Shown in pieces: positions 10,774 through 17,537 of a DNA stretch of 33,072 nucleotides (its first letter is position 1; every line of letters starts with the position of its first letter). The stretch covers positions 1 through 33,072 of the forward strand of contig JAJCZP010000096.1 of the NCBI GenBank assembly GCA_029262315.1. Reading direction: 5' to 3'. Below the pieces are notes generated by a model. That model did no database searches. It had not been told where the DNA came from and was given only the letters and a program-made list of their open reading frames with translations. Position numbers and translations under genes: made by a program. Source of the stretch: Deltaproteobacteria bacterium. GTDB lineage: Bacteria; Desulfobacterota; Binatia; UTPRO1.

Positions 10774-12615
10774 ATGACACACCATGGCATGTTGATTCCG
10801 CTGGCGGCTCTCGCGCTTGGCGCGCTGATCGTCGTCACGGATGGGAACGCAGCCTCAGATGCCGCGCCGGGGGATGACGCGGCCGCGAGCGCAGTCGACG
10901 ACGAGCCGCGTGCCAGCGAGAGCGCTGCCGAAGGCGACACCGGCAACTACGTCGCGGACACCGCGGGCGGACAGGCCATCATCGACCACGAGGCCTCGCG
11001 GCAGCGTGAGCTGGAGTTCGAGGACACACCCAGCCTGCCAACGATCTTCGTACACCAGTGGACCTATCGCGACATCAAGGAGCCGACCCCCACAGTCTCG
11101 GTCGACGACCGCGCCCCCGCCGAGCTGACACTGATCGATGCCGTGCATCACGCACTGGCCAACAATCCAGGAATCTCGGCCCAGCGTCTGACACCCCTCA
11201 GCTTGCGACAGGACGTGCGAAACGCCGAGGCGGTCTTCGATCCGCTGCTGTCGATCAACGCCTCGCGGGATCGGCGCGAAGCACCAAACCCCTCCGCGCT
11301 CGTTGGCGTCGCGTCAACGAACGTCACCAACTTCGACGGCGAGCTGAAGATCGAGAAGACCTTGCGTACCGGCGCGGAGATCTCGGGCGCGCTCACGACA
11401 AACCGGCAATCGTTGAACGCCGCGTTTCAGACATTGCGTCCGCAATACACGACCGATCTGCAGTTCTCGCTGAATCAACCGCTGCTCCGAGATTTCGGAA
11501 AGAACTTCGCGTACCTCCTCGTCGACGTGAGCGAGACCAACTCCGAGGCCGCGCGTTACCGCTACCGTGCCGAGCTCGCCAATTTCGTGAAACGCGTGAT
11601 CGAGGCCTATTGGGTGGTCGTCTTCACACGCCAGAACCTTGTCGTGCAGGAACAGTCGCACGAGCTCGCCCTGCAAACGCTCCGCGAGAACCAGGAACGG
11701 GTGCGCGTCGGCCTGCTCGCTCCGGTGGTCGTCAAGGAGGCGCAGAGCCAGGCGGCGCTCCGTGAGGAACAGGTCATCCTCGCCCAGAACGACCTCGAAA
11801 ACTCGCTGGCTGCGCTCCGGCAGATCGTCTACATGCAAGTCCGCAACGACTTCCTCCCGCAGAAGGTCAACCCGGTAGAGGAGCCACACACGCGCCCGAT
11901 ATCGGTCGACACCGAGTTTGCGCTGACCCTGGCCTTCGACGAGCGCCCGGAAATCATGGCCCAGAGTCTGGAGCTCAAGAGCAGGCGCATCACCGAGCGG
12001 GTACGTGAGAACCAGGTATTGCCGCGCGTCGACCTCGTCGCCGGGGGAGGCCTGAACGCGTTGTCCGGTGATCCGGAACCGGTCGAGTTCCAGGGACAGA
12101 TCGTGACCTCCCCGTTCGGTGGCAGCTACGAGGAGGCCTTCGAACGCCTGGGCGACGGCGATTTCTACTCGTACTCGTTCGGCATAGAAATCGAGATCCC
12201 GTTCGGCAACGCCGCCGCCAAGAGCGAGTACGCGAAAGCCAAAATCGCGACGGCCCGTGCCCGCCTCGACCGCCGCCAACTGCTCTCGGACGTGACCGTC
12301 GAGGTCGAGCAGGCCGTGAACGACGTCGAAGCCAATATGAAGCGAATCCACTCCACACGGATCGCGCGTGAACTCGCCGAGGAGAATCTCCGTAACCAGC
12401 AGAAGCGTCTCGAGGTCGGCATGGCGACCACGAAGGACGTGCTCGATTTCCAGGACGATCTCACGCAAGCACGCGGCAACGAACTCAAGGCTGCCGTCGA
12501 TTACAACATCTCTCTCGCCGAGCTCTCCCGCGCCACGGGCATGATCCTCGAGCGCTTCTCGGTCGTCATCGAAGAACCGGGCGAGCGCTACGTGCCGTGG
12601 TGGGCGAAGTTTTAG
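10774..12615 (+). CDS. TolC-family outer-membrane efflux protein
   Basis: This is a 613-residue precursor with a signal peptide (MTHHGMLIPLAALALGALIV), an acidic Ala/Asp-rich linker (residues ~30-90), and a TolC/OEP body. The body shows two repeats of long coiled-coil helices: DAVHHALANNPGISAQRL ... DPLLSINASRDRR ... SLNQPLLRDFG ... VVKEAQSQAALREEQVILAQNDL, and again the C-terminal half with FSFG-type strands (YSFGIEIEIPFGNAAAKSEYAKAK) and NQQKRLEVGMATTKDVLDFQDDL. TolC proteins are trimeric outer-membrane channels for export pumps. No pump genes are adjacent. ATG 10774 fits the GAGGGAG ribosome-binding site (10760-10766) better than ATG 10768. The protein is longer than E. coli TolC because of its linker. 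Two hairpin repeats follow the stop. Confidence 0.9.
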   Translation: MTHHGMLIPLAALALGALIVVTDGNAASDAAPGDDAAASAVDDEPRASESAAEGDTGNYVADTAGGQAIIDHEASRQRELEFEDTPSLPTIFVHQWTYRDIKEPTPTVSVDDRAPAELTLIDAVHHALANNPGISAQRLTPLSLRQDVRNAEAVFDPLLSINASRDRREAPNPSALVGVASTNVTNFDGELKIEKTLRTGAEISGALTTNRQSLNAAFQTLRPQYTTDLQFSLNQPLLRDFGKNFAYLLVDVSETNSEAARYRYRAELANFVKRVIEAYWVVVFTRQNLVVQEQSHELALQTLRENQERVRVGLLAPVVVKEAQSQAALREEQVILAQNDLENSLAALRQIVYMQVRNDFLPQKVNPVEEPHTRPISVDTEFALTLAFDERPEIMAQSLELKSRRITERVRENQVLPRVDLVAGGGLNALSGDPEPVEFQGQIVTSPFGGSYEEAFERLGDGDFYSYSFGIEIEIPFGNAAAKSEYAKAKIATARARLDRRQLLSDVTVEVEQAVNDVEANMKRIHSTRIARELAEENLRNQQKRLEVGMATTKDVLDFQDDLTQARGNELKAAVDYNISLAELSRATGMILERFSVVIEEPGERYVPWWAKF

Positions 12616-12625
12616 TTTCAAGGCT

Positions 12626-12703
12626 GTTTCGCCCCCGTGCGCGCGGCGCTGCGCGCCGTGCTCCGATGGGCGTCGCCCCAGCAAAGCGCGGTTTGCTGGG
12701 GCT
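12626..12703 (+). repeat. Dispersed two-hairpin repeat, copy A
   Basis: It starts 11 bases after the tolC-like stop. The order is GTTTCGCCCCCGTGCGC, hairpin 1 (GGCGC 12645-12649, loop TGC, GCGCC 12653-12657), a conserved linker GTGCTCCGATGGGCGTCG, and hairpin 2 with 10-bp arms (CCCCAGCAAA 12676-12685, TTTGCTGGGG 12692-12701). No T run follows. It may act as a transcript 3' end, but the dispersed copies elsewhere argue for a REP-like element. Confidence 0.85.
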
Positions 12704-12712
12704 GTCGGTACA

Positions 12713-12792
12713 GTTTCGCCCCCGTGCGCGCGGGCGCTCCGCGCCCGTGCTCCGATGGGCGTCGCCCCAGCAAAGCGCGGTTTGCTGGGGCT
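12713..12792 (+). repeat. Dispersed two-hairpin repeat, copy B (tandem with A)
   Basis: It is nearly identical to copy A, 87 bases downstream. The only changes are in hairpin 1: an extra G in the left arm and an extra C in the right arm (GGGCGC 12732-12737 / GCGCCC 12741-12746), plus one loop change (TGC to TCC). The paired insertion keeps and lengthens the stem. Hairpin 2 is unchanged (12765-12774 / 12781-12790). Confidence 0.85.
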
Positions 12793-12884
12793 CCTGAAAA
12801 CGCGTTAGCCAGCGTCGCGCCGTGAGCGGGACGGGGGTACGATCGGCGATGATGCGTGGTCGTCAGTCGCGTAGCCTTGGATCT

Positions 12885-13280
12885 GTGGGCGTCACGTTCG
12901 CGAAGGCTAGGATCGCCAATCCGCTGGCAACCGACGTTCCGCCGGTGGAGCTGGAGTTCCTCGTCGACACTGGCGCGATCTACAGCGTCGTTCCCGCAAC
13001 TATGCTCGAGAGTCTCCGAGTCGTGCGGCTCGAACAACACGACTTCACGCTCGCCGACGGGACCCACCGCGCCTACGATATCGGGGAGGCCTCGTTCGAG
13101 ATCTCGGGCCGGACTCGGACGTCCCAGGTCGTCTTCGGCCCTGCGGGTGTGACCCCGCTGCTCGGGGCATTCACGCTGGAAAGCCTCGGGCTCATGGTCA
13201 ACCCGGTTACTCGAGAGCTGCTGCCGATGCGGCTCCTACTTGCGACCCACCAACAGGCCGCGTCACCCGCCGTACCGTAA
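12885..13280 (+). CDS. Retropepsin-like aspartic protease (clan AA), single-domain
   Basis: This 131-residue protein carries the catalytic motif FLVDTGAIYSVVP (Asp28-Thr29-Gly30), then LADGTHRAYDIGEASFEI and PLLGAFTLESLGLMVNP. The order DTG ... flap ... LLG-x-x-x-LE is typical of small bacterial retropepsin-like proteins, which need to dimerise to form an active site. GTG 12885 gives the start VGVTFAKARIANP, which resembles the usual family N-terminus. GTG 12822 would add 21 Arg/Ser-rich residues and is less likely. There is no signal peptide. The substrate is unknown. The gene lies just after the repeat pair and 9 bases before a truncated membrane-protein gene. Confidence 0.75.
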   Translation: MGVTFAKARIANPLATDVPPVELEFLVDTGAIYSVVPATMLESLRVVRLEQHDFTLADGTHRAYDIGEASFEISGRTRTSQVVFGPAGVTPLLGAFTLESLGLMVNPVTRELLPMRLLLATHQQAASPAVP

Positions 13281-13289
13281 CGTCGATCG

Positions 13290-13598
13290 ATGGAAGTGAC
13301 GATTCAGGATCTCGGCAGCTTGGGGGAGCTGATCGCGGCAATCGCGACGGTCGCTACCCTGGCCTACCTCGCCTTCCAGATTCGGCAGAATACCGCGTCG
13401 TTCAGAGCCGCGGCGTACCGGGACGCCACGGGATCCATGAACGACTGGAGCGCGTTGTTCATCCACCATCCCGAGACCATCGCGCTCTTTGGGAGAGGGC
13501 TGAAGGATCCGCGCTCACTCGAGGTCGGCGAGCGAGCCGAATTCAATCACATCTTGGCGACGCTGCCAGACGAAACGGCTGCCCCTCGGGCGCGCTAA
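13290..13598 (+). pseudogene. Truncated single-helix membrane protein, hypothetical
   Basis: This is a 102-residue reading frame with an N-terminal transmembrane stretch (LIAAIATVATLAYLAFQIRQ, residues ~14-33), then NTASFRAAAYRDATGSMNDW and PETIALFGRGLKDPRSLEVGERAEFNHIL. Proteins of this pattern that I recall (a QIRQNT motif after one helix) usually continue for roughly another 50-100 residues. Here the frame ends shortly after the EFNHIL helix with an unrelated-looking tail (PDETAAPRAR). I therefore read it as a 3'-truncated or decayed gene, though a short functional protein is possible. It follows the retropepsin gene by 9 bases. Confidence 0.5.
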
Positions 13599-13605
13599 GA
13601 CCGCG

Positions 13606-13695
13606 ATGCAAGCCGAGGGCACACTGCAACTGGTCGCGGAGATCGCGGTCGCGTTCGTCGGCGCCCTGGCGCCGCTCTGGCGACGCGGAGACTAG
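13606..13695 (+). CDS. Possible 29-residue hydrophobic peptide
   Basis: ATG 13606 to TAG 13695 encodes 29 residues with one hydrophobic stretch (LQLVAEIAVAFVGALAPLW) and a charged end (RRGD). It starts 7 bases after the truncated gene above, on the same strand. Small single-helix peptides of this form are plausible, but the only support is composition and placement. It could equally be debris of the truncated gene. Confidence 0.2.
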   Translation: MQAEGTLQLVAEIAVAFVGALAPLWRRGD

Positions 13696-13703
13696 CGCTC
13701 CGA

Positions 13704-14360
13704 TCACCTGGTGACGATACGGCGGACGCGCCCAAGCATCCGCGCCATCGCGCCCGGGGCGGCGGCGGTCGTGACCGGACGGCGCACGCCGTCGCGGGTC
13801 TCCGAGTAGGTCCGGGCAGGCGGCGCGGGCTGTACCGGCGCATCCTCGTGCCAGACGCGGATGTGAGTCCCGAACTCGACCGCGACTTCCTTCAAATGCT
13901 TGAGCGCGAACTCGAGGCCGAACCCGTGCCGGTGCAGTTCCGCTAGCACGTCCGGGGCGACTACGAACTGAAACTCGGAGCACTGCCAGCGCGCCCCAAG
14001 AATGTCCTGCCAATGCTCCGGGTAGAGGTAGCAGGGATGCAGGTAGTGGGCCTCGTTGAAAAAGGTCCGGTGCGTGTAGATGAACGCCTCGTTCGTCCAA
14101 GCGTACGGAGTCCAGATTTCGACCTGGGCGCCGTTCATCGCCACGCGACTGATCTCGCGGTAGATCATGGCGTGATCGGCGAGGTGCTCGAGACAATGCG
14201 CGCTGAAGATCGTCTCGACGCTCCGATCCGCAAACGGCAACCGCTCGCGCTCGATGTCGACGATGTGGTCGACCTGATCGCCAGGTTCTTTGTCGACCCC
14301 AACAAAGCCAGGCCGCTTGGCCCAGCCGCAACCGATGTCGATCGCGAGCCCACCGCTCAT
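13704..14360 (-). CDS. Class I SAM-dependent methyltransferase
   Basis: This is a 218-residue protein with the SAM-binding loop AIDIGCGWAKRPGFVGVD (residues 6-23), where the usual DxGxG is DIGCG. It is followed by DHIVDIERERLPFADRSVETIFSAHCLEHL, the standard acidic post-II position and motif. It resembles methyltransferases of sugar or glycan clusters, but the substrate is not evident. The C-terminus is Arg- and Ala-rich. Its ATG overlaps the TGA of the preceding gene (ATGA, 14360-14357), so the two are coupled. It is the last gene of the kinase-folE-methyltransferase run and is convergent with the retropepsin gene pair. Confidence 0.8.
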   Translation of the reverse strand: MSGGLAIDIGCGWAKRPGFVGVDKEPGDQVDHIVDIERERLPFADRSVETIFSAHCLEHLADHAMIYREISRVAMNGAQVEIWTPYAWTNEAFIYTHRTFFNEAHYLHPCYLYPEHWQDILGARWQCSEFQFVVAPDVLAELHRHGFGLEFALKHLKEVAVEFGTHIRVWHEDAPVQPAPPARTYSETRDGVRRPVTTAAAPGAMARMLGRVRRIVTR

Positions 14361-14905
14361 GCGCCCGCCATGGTCGTGGATTCGGCGGCGGCGTCAACCC
14401 GCGCGATGACGAGCTGCACACGCTCTCTGCCGGCCAGCCGAAGCGCCTGCACGGTGAATCCCTGTCCCTGCGCTTCGCGCGCCGTCGTATAGCCGAGTCT
14501 ACGCCAACGCGCGCCCGGAGTGGCGCCGGGAGGCACAGGCGCGACGACAAGCGCACCCATCGCAGCCAACCACCGGCGCGGCCGATTGTGGTCGAGCAGG
14601 AGCAGCTGACCTCCGAGGGCGAGCGTCCGCCTCGTTTCGGCCAGCAAGTGCCGCCGGTCCGCACCCGACGGCCCCACCCCAACGAAGCTCACCAGGACGG
14701 CCGGCTGGGTGGCATCTCCGTACGGCAACCGCCCACCGGCCAGAGGCGTTGGCGTCGTCGGCCGCACGTGCCCCGACCCGAGGAGCGCGCCGTCCACCGA
14801 CCCGCAAACCGGAATCCGGCCGTCGAACGCGACCACCACGAGAGGCGTCTCGCCCAGGACTGCCAGAATTTCGGCGGAAACCTCACGCTCCCACACGTGC
14901 AACAT
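14357..14905 (-). CDS. Methyltransferase-like protein lacking a clear SAM loop
   Basis: This is a 182-residue protein whose middle (LLAETRRTLALGGQLLLLDHNRPRRW, about residues 87-112) resembles the motif IV-VI half of a Rossmann methyltransferase, ending in REAQGQGFTVQALRLAGRERVQLVIARV. The first ~70 residues contain no GxGxG-type SAM loop, so it may be a degenerate or partner subunit of the following methyltransferase, with which it shares an ATGA overlap. ATG 14905 is preferred because AGGAAAAGGG lies directly upstream. ATG 14953 would add 16 residues. Function unknown. Confidence 0.6.
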   Translation of the reverse strand: MLHVWEREVSAEILAVLGETPLVVVAFDGRIPVCGSVDGALLGSGHVRPTTPTPLAGGRLPYGDATQPAVLVSFVGVGPSGADRRHLLAETRRTLALGGQLLLLDHNRPRRWLAAMGALVVAPVPPGATPGARWRRLGYTTAREAQGQGFTVQALRLAGRERVQLVIARVDAAAESTTMAGA

Positions 14906-15068
14906 CCCTTTTCCTGCCCACGCTCGGCCGCGCCGCGCAACGGCTTCGGCCATCCCGTCTCGCCCCGCTCGGACCCGCTTTGCGACGCGTCAGCCCGCGA
15001 CGCGCCCGGTCTCGTCCCCGCGCAGCCCCGCCGGGCCCGCGCAGTAAACTCGCTGGCCCCCTCCGAGC

Positions 15069-15629
15069 CTACCGGCCGGGCTGGTTGCGGATGAGACCCA
15101 TGAACTCCTGGCGCGTCTCGCTGTTCTTGCGAAACGTCCCGAGCATGGCGCTGGTGGTCACGAACGAGTTCTGCTTCTCGACGCCGCGCATCCGCATACA
15201 GAGGTGCTCGGCCTCGACGACGACCCCGACCCCGTCAGGCTCGATCGCCTCCATGAGGCTCGACGCGACCTGCGTGGTCAATCGTTCCTGCACCTGCAAC
15301 CGTCGCGCGAACACTTCGAGCAACCGCACGATTTTGCTGAGGCCGAGTATCTTGTGGGAAGGAATGTAGGCGATGTGCGCCTTGCCGAAGAACGGCAGCA
15401 TGTGGTGCTCGCACATGGAGAAGAAGTCGATGTCCTTGACCAGGATCATCTCGGAGTACTCCTCGGTGAAGAGCGCCGAGTTCAGGATCTCACGCGGATC
15501 CTCTTTGTACCCCTTGGTGAGCGTCGAAAGGGCGCGGACGACCCGTTCGGGCGTACGTTCCAGTCCCTCTCGCTCTGGATCCTCACCAATCGCCCGCAGC
15601 AACTCGCGGACGTGCTCCGCTCCCGTCAA
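15069..15629 (-). CDS. folE: GTP cyclohydrolase I
   Basis: FolE converts GTP to 7,8-dihydroneopterin triphosphate, the entry to folate and related pterins. It acts as a cytoplasmic decamer with one zinc per active site. The zinc ligands are visible: Cys73 and the His pair in [20 protein letters not shown], and Cys144 in [31 protein letters not shown] is also intact. The start is TTG 15629, which overlaps the stop of the upstream kinase gene (TTGA, 15629-15626) and has GAAGAAGGG upstream. This gives 186 residues, normal for the family. The long upstream extension to 16433 is an out-of-frame reading of the kinase gene. Confidence 0.95.
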   Translation of the reverse strand: MTGAEHVRELLRAIGEDPEREGLERTPERVVRALSTLTKGYKEDPREILNSALFTEEYSEMILVKDIDFFSMCEHHMLPFFGKAHIAYIPSHKILGLSKIVRLLEVFARRLQVQERLTTQVASSLMEAIEPDGVGVVVEAEHLCMRMRGVEKQNSFVTTSAMLGTFRKNSETRQEFMGLIRNQPGR

Positions 15630-16663
15630 GATTTGCCCTTCTTCTCGATGGCGCGAACCTTTTGGTACTTCCGGTAGTCGTATCCCGTCGCCATCGCCAT
15701 CAGAAGGCCTTCCATGCCGCCCTCGCGCTCGCGACGCAGGATGCTCAAGCGGTCGTAGAACTCGCGGAAGTCTTTGTTGATGCGCTGTGACGTATCGACC
15801 GGGTTCAAGAAGAAGTCGTTCAGGCGCGTGATCGTGAAGCGCAGCGCCGAAAAGCGTAGCTCGTTCGGAAAGGCATCCCATTCGGCGAGCGACAACGTTC
15901 TCAGCGACTCGTACCCCGCAATGAGGGATTCGAAGCGCTTCAGGTCGTAACGCTCGCCGTCGTAGCAAAGCGCATTCACGGCAGTCGCCAGGTCGAAGAT
16001 GTACTTCCCGCGTGAGGCCGCTTCGAAATCCAGGACGGCAACGACCTTCTCCCCACGGAACAGCAGGTTGTCGAGAAACGGATCTCCGTGGATGATGCCC
16101 TTGGGGAGCTTCGACTCGAGGTAGTGCTCGAGATAGCCGACCTCTTCGTCCAGCGTGCGGGTGATCTTCTTGAAGTAGCTGGGCAGGCGCTCGCGAACGT
16201 CGAGATACACCTCGGCGACCCGCTCGAAGCTGAAGCGGTTCTCGATGCCCTTCTTGTAGCCTTTGCCGATGACGTGCAGGTCGGCAAGAACGCGGCCGGC
16301 GTTCTCGATCTGGTTCAGGGTGAGCTTGGGAGCTTCCTTGTGGTTGCCATCGACGAACTTGTAGAGGGAGACGCACTTGCCCCCGACCTCCCGGTACTGC
16401 CGCCCCTTGCGATCGACCGCGAGCTGCGGACACGGGAACCCGTGCTTGCGCAGATAGAGCAGGAGGTCGAGCTCGCGCTTGACCTCGATCTCGCTCTTCA
16501 CTTCGTCGACCCGGACGAGATACCGCCCCTTCGAGGTGTCGACGCGATGGTGCGTATTGACGGAGCCCTCGACGACGCCGTTGGTCGTCTGCAACTTGCC
16601 GAGACCGTAGTCTTCCGCAAGCTGTGCCAGCTGCCGCTTATCGAGAAGTGTATAGGGTGCCAT
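15626..16663 (-). CDS. APH-fold kinase, homoserine kinase type II-like
   Basis: This 345-residue protein belongs to the aminoglycoside-phosphotransferase / choline-kinase fold. The catalytic loop is [13 protein letters not shown] (residues 190-202, with Asp194 and Asn199), followed by the metal-binding VLDFEAA (210-216). The N-lobe has [20 protein letters not shown]. The overall pattern (N-lobe start, HGD loop, [11 protein letters not shown]-terminus) is closest to the type II homoserine kinases (ThrB2), which make phosphohomoserine for threonine. Other small-molecule kinases share this fold, so the substrate is tentative. ATG 16663 lies about 35 bases after a predicted promoter. It is coupled to folE by TTGA. 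Confidence 0.75.
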   Translation of the reverse strand: MAPYTLLDKRQLAQLAEDYGLGKLQTTNGVVEGSVNTHHRVDTSKGRYLVRVDEVKSEIEVKRELDLLLYLRKHGFPCPQLAVDRKGRQYREVGGKCVSLYKFVDGNHKEAPKLTLNQIENAGRVLADLHVIGKGYKKGIENRFSFERVAEVYLDVRERLPSYFKKITRTLDEEVGYLEHYLESKLPKGIIHGDPFLDNLLFRGEKVVAVLDFEAASRGKYIFDLATAVNALCYDGERYDLKRFESLIAGYESLRTLSLAEWDAFPNELRFSALRFTITRLNDFFLNPVDTSQRINKDFREFYDRLSILRREREGGMEGLLMAMATGYDYRKYQKVRAIEKKGKS

Positions 16664-16704
16664 TGAGGGTTTCCGTTTCGGGAAGCGTGGAGCGAGTGCT
16701 GCCC

Positions 16705-16732
16705 TTTATACGCCTAACCCCGCGATTGTCAA
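16705..16732 (-). promoter_or_regulatory. Sigma-70-type promoter of kinase-folE operon
   Basis: Minus strand: TTGACA (16732-16727), 16-base spacer, TATAAA (16710-16705), close to full consensus. The predicted start of transcription, near 16698, leaves a leader of about 35 bases before ATG 16663. Confidence 0.75.
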
Positions 16733-16838
16733 GAAGATTCTGGAAACTGGCATATCCCAGGCAACCTGCGCTGGAACTCCCGAGGTCGGGCAGGTACCCG
16801 ATTTCACAGGCCGGATTCAGCCCGAGCGATGGTCAGCC

Positions 16839-17534
16839 CTAGGACGGTTTGGAGCGGGGGCGGCGACGTTGGGGGGGCGGGGGCTCATCGGAGACCCCTA
16901 TTTGTGGACACTGCTTCAGGATCTGACAGTCGGGACATTTGGGCTTCCGGGCAAGGCATACCCGACGGCCGTGATGGATCAGCCTATGGGTGAAATGGGT
17001 CCATTCACGCTCGGGAAGCAGGGCCCGCAGATCCATTTCGATCTTGTCGGGATCAGTCTCATCGGTCAGCCCGAGTCGCTGTGAGAGGCGCTTGACGTGG
17101 GTATCGACGACAATCGAGGGGACCCCGAACGAGGTGCCGAGGACGACGTTCGCGGTTTTCCGCCCTATTCCAGGGAGGGTGACGAGAGTGTCGAGGTCGG
17201 CGGGCAGGCTACCGCCGAAGTCGTTCGCCACGACGCTCGCAACTGCCCGTAATGACTTGGTCTTCTGCCGGAAGAACCCGGTTGAGTGGATCATCGTCTC
17301 GAGCGCGGCGGGATCGGAGGCCGCAAGCGAATCCGGATCGGGATAGCGCGCGAAGAGCTCCGGGGTGACCATATTCACCCGCTCGTCGGTACATTGGGCG
17401 GCCAGAATCGTCGCGACCAGGAGCTGCCAGGCGTCCTCGTGGCGCAGCGCACACCACGCGTCGGGATAAGAGTCTGCCAGGAGCTTGGCGATCCGCCGGG
17501 CCCGCGTCTTCCCGTCGGCGGCTGGGGAACTCAC
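16839..17534 (-). CDS. nth: Endonuclease III (DNA glycosylase/AP lyase)
   Basis: Nth removes oxidised pyrimidines from DNA and nicks the resulting site. The helix-hairpin-helix LPGIGRKTANVVL (120-132) contains catalytic Lys126, and VDTHVKRL contains the catalytic Asp144. The C-terminal iron-sulfur cluster follows the standard C-x6-C-x2-C-x5-C spacing (Cys193, 200, 203, 209). The 231 residues include a short basic Pro-rich tail after the cluster. The start is GTG 17534, 3 bases after the glpD stop. It is the last gene of the dksA-like / glycerate kinase / glpD run. Confidence 0.96.
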   Translation of the reverse strand: MSSPAADGKTRARRIAKLLADSYPDAWCALRHEDAWQLLVATILAAQCTDERVNMVTPELFARYPDPDSLAASDPAALETMIHSTGFFRQKTKSLRAVASVVANDFGGSLPADLDTLVTLPGIGRKTANVVLGTSFGVPSIVVDTHVKRLSQRLGLTDETDPDKIEMDLRALLPEREWTHFTHRLIHHGRRVCLARKPKCPDCQILKQCPQIGVSDEPPPPQRRRPRSKPS

Positions 17535-17537
17535 GGG

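Noticed and set aside
12616-12703. Hairpin 2 of copy A as the plain intrinsic terminator of the TolC-like gene
   Set aside because: There is no T run after the stem, and the same element recurs elsewhere in other settings, so a repeat is the better description. A role in 3'-end formation is not excluded.
12626-12792. Tandem repeats as a CRISPR array
   Set aside because: Only two units, each made of internal hairpins, with no distinct spacers and no cas genes.
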